From assembly GCF_000738735.6 (NCBI RefSeq), contig NC_046350.1, positions 1,302,001 to 1,366,000 on the forward strand: 64,000 nt of DNA. The letters run 5' to 3'. Made by a program: the position numbers and the translations under genes. The first letter of the stretch is position 1; every line of letters starts with the position of its first letter. The notes under the pieces are model-generated. The model ran no database searches and was not told where the DNA came from. It was given only the letters and a program-made list of their open reading frames with translations. Of this stretch, positions 27,501 through 39,500 are shown one piece after another. This DNA is from Corvus cornix cornix (Eukaryota > Chordata > Aves > Passeriformes > Corvidae).

Positions 27501-30500
27501 ATTTACTGCTAGAACTATATTGCTGCTAAAGAGTGAAGTCAGAATTAGGTAATGCAGAACTTTGCTCAATCCACCCAAGGAATTATAAGAAGCTGCAAAT
27601 ATGTTCTGAAGTCCGTACTTCTCCCAGAAAGGACTTATATTCCAGTCTAGGTTAAAACCACACATAATACTACACCAGAGGACTTCCACCATTTTGTGCT
27701 TATACCTAGTCCCCCCTTTCTAGTGGCTACTACTTAAAGAAGCTGGTCTACTGTGCTTCCAGGGCTGCCTTCCTTTTCCTAATCATCCTAAAATGCTACA
27801 ACAATTACCACTGCAAAATCATCTTTTTACCAGTAGAACTGTCAGGAGAGCACAGGTGGTTTGGTCCTTGAACACAAATTAAATGACTTATAAAATGAGA
27901 AGAAAGAAAAAAAAGGTACATTATTCTGAGAAAGACACAGAACAAATACATAATGGGGTTATTTGATTTCAGTGAGCAGTCTAAATTGTAAGGGACTGGT
28001 TAACTTGCTGTTCTAAATATTACCTGTGAACACTTTTGAGAGAGACTAGAGGCATGACTTCTATTAAAATCCTTACCTGGAAGGTGTTGATGCAGTTTCT
28101 CAAATCTTTCAAGCTTAGAACAGGAACTTACTCCCTCCCTTCCCAGCTTATCCTAAATAAAAGGACTTCCAGTGTCAGGTTGCCAGTTGCTCACAGCTGC
28201 ATTTAGTATCAACAGCAGCTGCAAAATTCTCCTCCAAGTCAGGTTCTTGCAGCTCTCCCTGTACCCAGCATTTGCTGCAAAGCACCCACTGAACATCCCT
28301 GTAGGCAGCAATGCCCTTCACTATGAACAATGAAATATTATAAGCAGGGATAGAACCTCCATGTGATTGATTGAGAAAACACACCACCACCCACCAAAAA
28401 ACTAACTACAGAAACCATAAAAACATAAGACATGAAGAAGCAAATTATCCAGCAGGACTCACCAGCTCCCCAAAGTGCTTCATGGCATATTCTAGCACCC
28501 CAGCAGCTGCTTCTGGCTGTTGGAGTTTATTGTTTATGCTGGAAAGGCAGGAAAAGAAATATGATTTAACACAGTTGGCATATTAGGGGTTGGTAGAAAC
28601 TTCTACTTGATAATACCAAGCTCTATCATTTAGAAGTACCAATGGAACACTCTCCTTTTTGTTTAAGACTTCCACATGAACAATTAAACTACATAAGGCA
28701 CAGAAAGACTATATTTTCAAAACAACAGGTGCACATGTTCTCTGCACATAATCTGTTACACAAAACAGAGATGGTATATGATTATCAATTCTAAGTAACA
28801 GCCTGCATAGTGAGAAGAATTGTTGCCAATAATTTTAAAGGCATGATTTTTCAAACAGCTGCACTTAAGAGCTTTACAGTACTAACTTTTTTCCTTCCCT
28901 TTCTCTTAAACAGATCACCATCTCCTTTAAAAATCAGAGTAGAGATTTTAATGATGCAGGAAACAGTCTGTATCATTAAAACAGTTGACAATTATCACCA
29001 GGAAATTACATAAAAAGTGTGCAATCCTAATTTCAGTTTCACATTTAATACAAAGCCTCTGCATTGGTAGTAACCAGCATTGGTGCTTTTCTTTTGCTGG
29101 TTTTCAAGAACATGCCAGAAACTGGTGCCATCACAACCAATCCTCAGTCTGTACCAGGGAGGCACTTGCTTTGCAAGGCCAGTTGAATTTTATGAAGCAC
29201 AAGCAAACAGGCTACTCTTGAACCTGATTCTCTAGTTCATGATGTACAGCTATTCCCTTAAATAAATAATTTCTATTTCACATTGGTTTTCTTATCTTTC
29301 TATCAGAAACGGGGTACTCAGTGAGCAGCACTTCTCCTAAACCCCAATTTAATGAGGAAATTAACTTTTTATTAAGCTTCTGGTGTTTTATAAAGCTCGT
29401 TTATGAACAGCCTCTGGTTCATTGCCCTCCTCTTTCCCTATTGACACTGGAGAACCAGAAGTGCAAAATGTTCAAGGCAACATCACAACACCTGAGCACC
29501 AACAACACATCCTATAGCCCAATATTAACATTAGTTAATGTTTGGAATGGAAACAGCGTAATTAACAAAACAAAACATGGCAACAGAGAGCAATGCAAAG
29601 AGACTTTCTTTCTGCAAAGAGTCTTTGAATAGGACTATACACACAGGCAGCTCTCAGAAATGCTCTTTCTTGCCTGCCATCATCAGAATGGCTACATGAT
29701 TTCCCCCTTATAAGAGAGCAGGGGGTCAGTAAGAGACAAGCAAATCTGAATTATTAAAAGGAGTAATATACAGACAATAAAAGGGAAATTTTTCAAATGA
29801 ATGCTACGTTTCTTCTGTCTCTGGAAGCCTCCTTTCCTGACAAGTAAAGAATCAAGCTCCTAGACATACTCTGGATACCTGTGAAGATCAAGTAAAATAC
29901 TCTTGGAAATACGACTTTAGATTGGTTGAGCTAAAATCAGATTTAGCCAGACTAAAAATACACCATAATCACAGTTCAAGATGACTGGCACCCAACAATG
30001 GGAAGCACTTGAAACAGACCCATGCCATTTTTTTAACAAGATAGTCAAAGATTTCACTAACTCCAGCTAGCTTCCCAAAGGGAAAGCTTGGCAGCAGCCT
30101 CATAAAAGCGATAAATGGCTGTCACGTTTCATGCCCTGATGATTTTGAGAGCCATTGGCAGACACATCACTTCCAGCATGTCAGACAGTTAATTTCTTCC
30201 AAGTTATCTTTCTTGACAACACTTGACAAAGTTGGCCATTATCTTTTATTATCCGACAATGAACACTGCTCTTCTACCGCCCTGGTGCACTCAACTACTC
30301 ATTTTGTTTCTTACTTTCTTGGCTGTCCAAAGTAGAATTAAGTGTCTCAAATCTGTTAATGGTTAGGTTTAAGCAAAGAGAAGGAAAAGATGGGGAGGAA
30401 AAGGAGAAAGACTTTGATTTACAAGAATACACAGCAGTAGTTGTTAATCATAAATTACTTTCTTGTAACAAATGATCTAGAACAGAGTGAGCAGTGACAG

Positions 30501-33500
30501 GTGATTTTGTGGACTAGGATAAGCCTCTTACTGGGATATCTCCTGGCAGCTGCTTCTCCCCGTGCTTAGGACCATTTCTGCGAAAGCAGTAAATGTGGCT
30601 CCCCGCTCCCAGCCCATTTTGTGTACACACTCTTTTAACCTGGTACACTCAAAACACACATTTAGAAAATACAACATTCTGTGCTTTCCTTCCCTTTCAC
30701 CTTCCTTCCATGAAGGCACTGCCCCTCTCCCTGCAGACCCGAGGAGTCTATGCTCAGACAGAATCTTCCTAAATGTCATAACACTCTTAAAAGCACTACA
30801 GAGCTGTTTTCTAGCCACTGTGCTGGAGACTGAACAGAAAGAAAAACACTGCAGAAAAGCATCCAGGCACTCAGAAAAGGCCCTGGCTAATATTCCAGCC
30901 AGGCAGAGTTGCTAGGGACTTTTAGCCACAGTGTTGCTGCTGGAAATCAGGGCAGTTTACCGGATTAGGATCAAGGGGATGGATTTCTCCTTGTATCTGG
31001 AAAAAAAAAATTACAAAATCTCTCCGTATTAAAAGAGAAGGTAGAAAAACATCTTTCAAGACAGAAACAATGCTGTTGGCTAACTTGTCAGACAGTAATT
31101 TAAAGTCTTTGTTTACTGGCAGATGTCCTTGCAATTATTCCTAGTTCAGAATAATGTTAAGTTTAATATTAAAGGAAAAGATCTTGTTCTCCATGCCCAC
31201 TGAGGGAAGAACATATTCATCAGTTCATTTTTGTTAAAAAGCTAGAAAAACCCCACCACTATCTCCTACTTGAAGGCTTGGCAGGAGGGCATAAAAGAAC
31301 ATTTTTAGGGCATTTAGAACATTTTAGAATTTTTAGGTGTGCGTTTGGTAGGTCACAGGTTACATCTCATCTCTCAGGAAAGGCCCAAGTATTCAGCTCT
31401 GCTGCCAGCTATGGGCTGGCAGAGCCTTCTAGTACTAATGCTCAAGGAAAGTATTTCAAAAGTATGTATTTTCAATGCTAACATACTTACCTAAAGTATT
31501 TGGAAGCTATTTCAAGACAGAGCTGTCCCATGCTTGCAAGTGGGGCACCACAGAAATAACAAGATTTCCTGAGTCATATCAACTAGACTTTTATATACTT
31601 AAAACTAATGCACTATTTTCAGTGCTTAATACCCACCATTTTGTTTCACATTTTTTTCAACAAACATCGTGATTAGAAAAAACAACAAAACAACAGAAGA
31701 TCCTTATACTTTCCGTCTAAATGAGCAAAAAACAGTTGCAAAACTAATTCTTGTCAGTAAAGTTTGTATGAGTTCAGCCCACTTGGGCTCACTGCATAAT
31801 TAGATTATGCAGAACAATATAATTTAAATCTGCCCCCGTTTATTAAAAAATATCTGTACTGTAGCCAGAATAATGTCCAACCCTGACCTATTTGGAGCAC
31901 TTTATCATGATGAGTGGGATATTAAAATGTAAACAAGCCTCCTGATAAAAAACATTTTCCAATTTATGTCACTCTATCCCCACAAGAAGTGACTCCCTAA
32001 TATAAAAATCTTGGTCAAAAATCTTACATCTTCAAATTTTATTAGTAGTGAAAGGCTACATAAACCTACTTTTTGATTATTAAGGTATCAACACTGTAGG
32101 TCTTACATGTACACTGAGTTAGAATCACAAAAAATAACAATATTTAAGAGAAATATACTCCTACTGCTTGTATATTTTAAAGGTTATTTAAACAGAAACT
32201 AGACATGAACTGGGAATCAAAAACAACTTTACTGTCTTCAGTGGGAATCAAACTGAAATGATGGACTTCTCCCCTCCACAAACCCAAGGCATAAATGTGT
32301 AATGTTTACTAGAAATGTCCTCTTTTATGCAGTCCTGGGAGTTTTCTGTCTTCCATTATCTTTGATATTGACGATATTCTCTGTCACTCAAAATATATAA
32401 CATTTTCAAGAACTCAGAAGCAACCAGACTCTCTCCATCGTCTCATTAAAAAAACCCCCTTTATTTTAATAAAGCCTTTTCAAGCGGTCCCAAACTTATC
32501 CATGAGGGAAAACACACATTTCCTATTGCCAAGAATGCATCCCAAAACATAATAGAGAAACATTATTTTTGCAATAAAGCAGCTTGTATGCAGAGTCTAG
32601 ACAAGAAGACAAACTCTTCTTTTTTTCAGTCTCCTCAAGTTTGTTTAAAAAGATTTTCTATGTGATAGATTTTACCAGCCTCAGTCAAGCTTGTTTTTCC
32701 TTCTGAAGACGTGCTGAGAGCTGCCTCTGGAATTGGAAGGCATTGCTACTTTGTGGAGACTTGGGGGAACAGATAATCCCCTGGCAAAAGGAACTGGCTT
32801 TGTTGGCCAATTTCCCCAGTTCTGTGATTTATTTGTGTTCAGGCATCCCCCAGTCCTTGACTCAAGAAACCTCAGAAAACAACCGACAGTCCCCAAAACA
32901 ACTCAGAAAACCAACGCATGTCCATCATGCCACTAAAAATTATTCCCATTCCAGGAACAAATATGTTTGAGAAACTGATACCAGGAAAGAACTGTTTTCA
33001 ATAAAGAGTTGTGATGTTCAAGTGCTTCCAGGCCAGAGCAGCTCCTTTGGCTTCCAACAAGGACATACCACATTTCTCACAGGCATCAAAACTGGACAAA
33101 TTCCCAATCTTGATATAAATGCTTGCAAATCAAATAAAAACATTCATCAGATGTGAAAGAAAAATCAGTGAAAAATGTTACAATAAATTTCTTAGCCAGC
33201 CCTGCTGCTTAGGCTGCAAAAGGTTTTGTATCACCTATTTTTTATTAGCCAGAAAGCAGAGAAGAAAAAAATTGCTAAGCAAAAAAAAGGTGAAACACAG
33301 AGCTAGACTTTGTGATTTGTTATGCAAAGAGGGAATGCCTTAAATAAAAAAAGAAATCACAAATTACAGCAGGAAGTAGCAGTGTTTTGTTTCTCATTGA
33401 GCCCTCTCCCCTGTTCCACCTGTCCCATATAACTTCAGAGATTTACAACACAGTCCCGACCATAAAGCTGTAGCAGAGTGAATGCTGGAGCATTTATGAA

Positions 33501-36500
33501 CATCTCCAAAGCCAAAGGTGAGCAGTTTCACACTTCCTGGGAGTGAAAAGCAGGATTTCAGAGCTCCAACCAAGTGTGGACTCCATGATGGGCCAGCTGA
33601 GAGCTGACGAGAGCCTTTGCCACCTCAGCAAGCATGAGGAATGCCAGATTCTAAGCATTTGCCAGATGCATATTAAGAGGTTTGCGATGAATGGCTACCA
33701 AATAAATAGCCACAGGGCACTGAGCTTTTCTTGTCTCAGCTTCGCATACACCTGCCAGAACAGCTTCCCAGAGAAGGCAATCATTTAAACTCACTTCTAA
33801 TTTAATCTGGCCCTCCAGGGACAGGAGATAACTGGTTCTGATCAAGTAATACTAATATATTTGAATTTAGTAACTTCAATCAACATTATAAACATATGGC
33901 ACGTACAAATTGAAACCATGTTTAGCTTCAGTTCTCCCAACCACTTCAGAACTACATCATGAATGAAGTCAAAAAGGATTTGTCTCGTTCTTGACTTTAG
34001 GATCTTGTCTTTTTAGCTATCGTACCACAGTATTTCCACATACAAAATATAATGGAGGAGAACTAGGGTGATGGATTTCAGGCCAAATAATGCTCAATTT
34101 CTCCATCAATACTGGGGAAAAGAAAGAACAGGACCCACTCAGTAATCATGGAATTCATTTCTCCCCAGCTATGCTACAAACTTTACCTCTTTACAAAATA
34201 TAACAGGATCCAAATAATCATAAGTAGAATAGTACAGAACAGCGGAACAGCTTTTGTCAGCTCCAACTACTGACCTAACCTGGCAATGACTACCATCTGT
34301 AGCTATTGCTGCCTCAGTGACCACATTCAGTTCTCCATGAAACTGGGAAAGACCTATCTTTCAAATACTCATTAAAATGTCAAATTCCACTAAGGCTGGT
34401 ATCTCTGCCAAGGGATGTCTCTGCCCAAATCTCCTTTAATGCTTTCTCGAAAGTAATGACAGATGGGAAGATTTGTGCTCTCTTCCATTCCCGCATAATA
34501 TGTCTGTTGTCACCCTCTAACACAGAACGGAGTATTCTCTTTTAAAACAGATAAATCAAAGCACCCAGAAGAAAGATGGCTTGCATTCAGATATACAAAT
34601 TAGAAGCTGAATCCAAAATAAAACCCTGTCTCATTTCCAATTAAATACTTCAGTTTAGAGAAGGGATTTGGAGGTCTTTTTGCAGTGTTTTGTAACATGT
34701 ATTTCAACTGAATCTTGGATCCTTCCAAAATTTGTATAAAGAGGGAATGCATGAACCTACAAGTGGCTCCCCTCTTCCACATCTGCCTAAGACAGGAGAG
34801 TTATGGTAAGTGGGAGCAAGAGCAGAATGGACTGAAGTCCTGTGTAACACAATGGAGGTGTTAGCAGGGTGGCTTTTTGGGGCAGAGAAGCAGAGCCTGG
34901 CCTGTCCTATTCTCTGTTCCAACTTTGACAAAAACATGTTTCTCATCACAGGAAGCCAGAGAAGAATTTGCCCCTGGGAATGACAGAAGATCCAGCTGGA
35001 AGAGGGCTCAGACAGGATTAGAGGCAGAACAAAAAGGTCAGGCTTTCATCTGTGTGCAGTGGCACTTTCTGGTCTGAAGTATAAAAAGCAGTTTTGCTAT
35101 GGAAGGTTTCTGGAATGTCCATGACAAAAATTGGCTGAAGCCTATGGTCTGCTGTGGAGGTACCCTCAGTGCTTTAATCAAATTGTACTTGCGTATCTCT
35201 AGCAATATCTCAGCTCACCAATCCCACACAGTGTCCTCGCCAGCTGACACAACAGACCCACTGGTTTTCTCTGGAGCACAGCACACAGGCAGTCAGTCAC
35301 CCACAAGACAACTGCTTGTTTGGAGAGCTCTAATTCTGACCTCCTCCTAAAGATCCCCTCTTCCTTCTCTATGAATATTCAGGTTTATGAGACACCTGTA
35401 TTCATAGTCCACTCCTGCAGTGCTTTGATGCCTTCATCTCCCAAAATCTTTGCACTCTTGTGGGTCTTTTTTGGAGAAAAACTATTAGCCAGCCCCAGTG
35501 CAAATCATAGCCAATAACAAAGCGTCAAGCAACAAGTGTAGCAGAGCTGAGGAGGGAGAGAAACTGCATCAACAAGCAATTGGGCTTTCTATTTAAAAGC
35601 AAATGTCCGCAAGGCTTTTCTAATGGTTCCTAATCAAGCAGAAATCCTGCAGCCACTTTGGATCAGCAAAAGAAGCCAAGATGGGATAGTGAGTGTCAGT
35701 TGGGTTTGCCCTAATGTCCTTTGTAAGAGGTGCAAGATTAGCTTTCTTGTTTGCTTGGACATCAAGAAGCTTTCACAGCTTTTATGCAAGGAGCAGATAT
35801 ATGAGGCATTTAATCCTTTATTTCATCTTATTTCTGCCCATTATCATAATCAGAAATTTTGCAGGAAGATGCAAGAACCCACATGTTAGGCAGTCACAGA
35901 GCAGCTGGTCTGGGGAGAAACAACTTATCCTGAAGGATCTAGAACTAAGCCTGCAGACCCTTTGCAGAAGTCTGCACCTTTGCTGAAATGGTTTTAGTTG
36001 GGGATCAAACTGCTATAATAAAATTCTGAACTGGTAAAAAGATATAAAAGAGGAGAGGAAGTTGCCATTTCAGCCAGCTGAGACTGGACCAACACTCTGA
36101 ATGTCTATAAAAGTTTTAAGATTTACTCTAAAATCTACTCTTTACGTAACTGTGAATGTTTTGATTACCCATAGATTTTCCTCTCAAAATCCTATTAATA
36201 AACTGGCCTCCATAACACTGGAGTTAGATCACATTGCCTGTAAAAACAACCATCTTGTGTCAATTTTAGATAGACTCTCACCATTACTTAATATCCTTTC
36301 ACTTGCCCACTATGAATAAACAGAGGAGTGGGTTTTTACTTACATATTCTGCAGATTTCATTCCATCCCACCCTCAGATATCCCACCTCTAAAAGAACAG
36401 CACTGGATTTTACAACACTAATAGTGTGAGACCCCAGTGTCCAGAGAGAAAAGGATTAGATGCTTAACTGACTAATTTGCTAAAGTATTGTCTAAATTAA

Positions 36501-39500
36501 GAAATACTGCAAGCATAGAGTTACCCCCTACAACTTCTGGGGAATATATTAGTACGACTTGTAGCAGCCAGGGCTACCTTCTAGGGAGTTACCGTCCTTG
36601 AACTTCTATAAACTCACCCATTTTGAGCAGCCTTTTCACATTCTGCATCTCTAATGCTCTCATGTTATTAACTGCCAGAACTAGTCACCAAGAGGGCTCC
36701 AATCCAATAGGCAATAATTGCTGGAAATTCTCCTCATTTCCTAGCCTTCTCCTACACCCCTTCAAGACAGAACTGAGGGAAGTCTCTTCTGCTCAACATT
36801 TCCTGGCTGAAACCTGTTCCAATATCACCCTGTAAACACCTGATATGAACAGATGAACTGGGAGGGGCCAGCAAGCTCTTCATAGTTTCAGGGGGGTGGA
36901 AGTAAACAGAAAAATAGTATATAAGATGCTTTGAGACAGACTTCTAAAGTGCATAGACTCTGACAGGAGGGGTCTGAAAAAAAGCCACTTCTTCAGGCTC
37001 CACCTTCAGAGACTCACTTCATTGGAAGCAAGGAAGGTACAAGGCTGCTGCAGGAAATTTCATACCTACCCCAGCTGCATTCAGACTACTGCAGTCAGCC
37101 GGAAGGTTTCTGTTGCTGTAAGCAAAAATGCCAGCAAGACCCACAGTTCAGCTGGCATGGCTCTGCATTGTCACCGTGTCTGTGGCAATCTACCCAGCAC
37201 TGCTGCAGAAGCCTCCCAAGAGGAGAATGATCAATGGGAATGCACAGTTGAAGATGCCAGGCTGCTGTGAGGAGATCAAGGAGCTCAAGCTGCAGGTAGC
37301 CAACCTCAGCAGAATGCTGCAGGAGCTGAGCAAGAAGCAGGAAGGGGACTGGGCGAATGTGGTGATGCAGGTGATGGAGCTGGAAGGGAGCACCAAGCAG
37401 ATGGAGTCCCGCCTCATCGACGCTGAGAGCAAATACTCCGAAATGAACAACCAGATAGACATCATGCAACTCCAGGCAGCTCAGACGGTCACACAAACAT
37501 CAGTTGGTAAGGAGGGAGTCACCAAGCTCCCAGATACACCTCTCAATGCACAACTAATGACTAGTTCCTAGTGCTAGCATGTTCCGCTAATGTGGTTAAC
37601 AAGTATGCATACTGAACACTGCTGCTTAAGCAGTGATCCTGAGAAAACTAGTTTGAATTCGTTCATCTGTATTTTTATATCTATGTCTGTTCTCAGGGAG
37701 TGCAGAAACTGAACAGGTACTGCATTTCTACATTTCATATTCAGTCCAGCATTTCATTTTCTGAGCACTACAGTACCAATCCTAAAAGAATGAGAGCTGT
37801 CTTTGTAAGGGAATGGCTCTGGCAGTAATAACCTCTGAGTTCACAGTGCTGACAGAAGACTAGAAATTGTTAAAACAATTAGAAATGCTCTCCAGGAATT
37901 ACTAAAGATTTGTAATTGTATCTTTACAACTGTCTCTGAACCAGAGTAAAAAAGAGTGATCCATTATTTTTGAATGATAATTCTTAAAAATTCAAGGCTA
38001 TATATGATGCAAGATACAAACTGTAGTATAAACCTAGCCAGACCAGTTAAATTCTTCAAAATTCTCTTCCCTGAGGGAAAATTTCACTGCACATAGTGAT
38101 TGCACAGGCCTGTACTAAATGTGGAATGCAGGTGCATTTTTAGATCAACTACCTGGAAAGGCACTTCTACAAGAAAGCATCCTCTTTGTTGACTTTTCTC
38201 TTCAAATGAAATTCACTGAAAAGAGCTTAAATCTCAGTCTCAATTGGGTTTGCCAAAAAACTTCATTTGGATTTTTTTTTACCATTAAGGAAAAACTTCT
38301 AAATCTATATACTTAATTCTTCCTCTAAAATAGTTCCACCTGGTTAGTTTTGACACATCCTTATTTACAGTAGGCCTTAAAAAAAAAAAGTCTCGCCATT
38401 AACAAGTCTCTTTGAAGCTGTAGAAAAAACAGTAACACACAGCAGAAACTGGCCCAGAAGGTATTTAAGACAGATGTGTCTCACCTCATCTGGTAAGAGA
38501 CATTTTTGAAAACTGTCAGACAGGATAAAGCCTTGCTTCAGCTCATTTATCCTCCTCAGAATAGCTGTGCATTTTACCATCTTCAAGTCAGTTCCTGCAC
38601 CAGGAGGAAAAGAGGCTTTCACAGACTGACTGCAGCTAAAAGGCACCTTCTCTGTCACAGACACCAGTGCAGAAAGAGCTGAACAAATATCCCTCATCCA
38701 CAAACTTGGCCAACATGTTCACACACTCAAAACAGACACCTGGCAGCAGGCCTGGCCATCCCATTAGATAAGTCTTTATTACTGAGAGAAAGGGTCAGCA
38801 AATATACCTTCCAGCACAGACACACAGTGGCAATGTGAAGAGAAAGCAGAGATGTCTTTTTGCATAGCAGAGGTTAAAAAAAAAAAATTAAAATAAATAA
38901 ATTAATAAAAATCACAAAATCCCAGTGTTACAACACCTTTTGCCAATGCATACTCAAAACGAAGCCATTTCAGGAAAACATTTGACTTGTGGAAAGCCTT
39001 CTTCATTACTCCTTGTATTACAAACTAAACTTTGCAGAAACCACCTTCACAGAAGAGGAGTTCTTTCTGCTCAGATTCTCACTTTCTGGTTCTGATTCAA
39101 GTAGATGCTGTTTATGACTGCTCATCACTTTACCAGAGGAACTACAGAATTTCTGGTGTTTACAAGCTACCTCCTGATGAATTTTTGGGAATTCCAGAGC
39201 TGGAGGTAAGGATGTTTAGTACACAATGTATATGTTTTTAAAAATAGAATCAAGAAATACTTCTCTACAGAGATGAAAAGAGCACACACTAAGTTTTGCT
39301 ACCTTGCACTTGCCATCAGCATCTTTACGTAAGCAAACTTCAAGGAAGGAGAAAGTGTACACTTAAGAGGGAAAATAGAAAAAGGGTTTATCTAATAATT
39401 TTTTGCCATGGATTTTAAACAAAATAGAAATTTCTTCAGGTTGTGAAATCTGGAACAATGTCTTGTGTTAAGGGAACTGAACCTTTGTAAGTCTACTGAC

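Larger units (their letters stand above)
28539..36917 (-). other. MTOR: MTOR intron 28, part downstream of ANGPTL7 promoter
   Basis: The 3' part of intron 28 (15,374 bases in all). No coding exon of either gene. It holds one arm of the 45-bp inverted repeat (28834-28878) and a 21-bp homeodomain/POU-like palindrome (31792-31812). Short open frames here look like chance. The left flank of ANGPTL7 is a natural place for its enhancers, but none can be shown. Confidence 0.6.

Noticed and set aside
26968..28878. The 45-bp inverted repeat as terminal repeats of a DNA transposon
   Set aside because: The enclosed 1.8 kb contains a normal MTOR exon and its splice sites, and there is no target duplication outside the arms.
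37095..37496. 133-codon minus-strand frame opposite ANGPTL7 exon 1
   Set aside because: Shadow of the coiled-coil coding sequence; no family resemblance.
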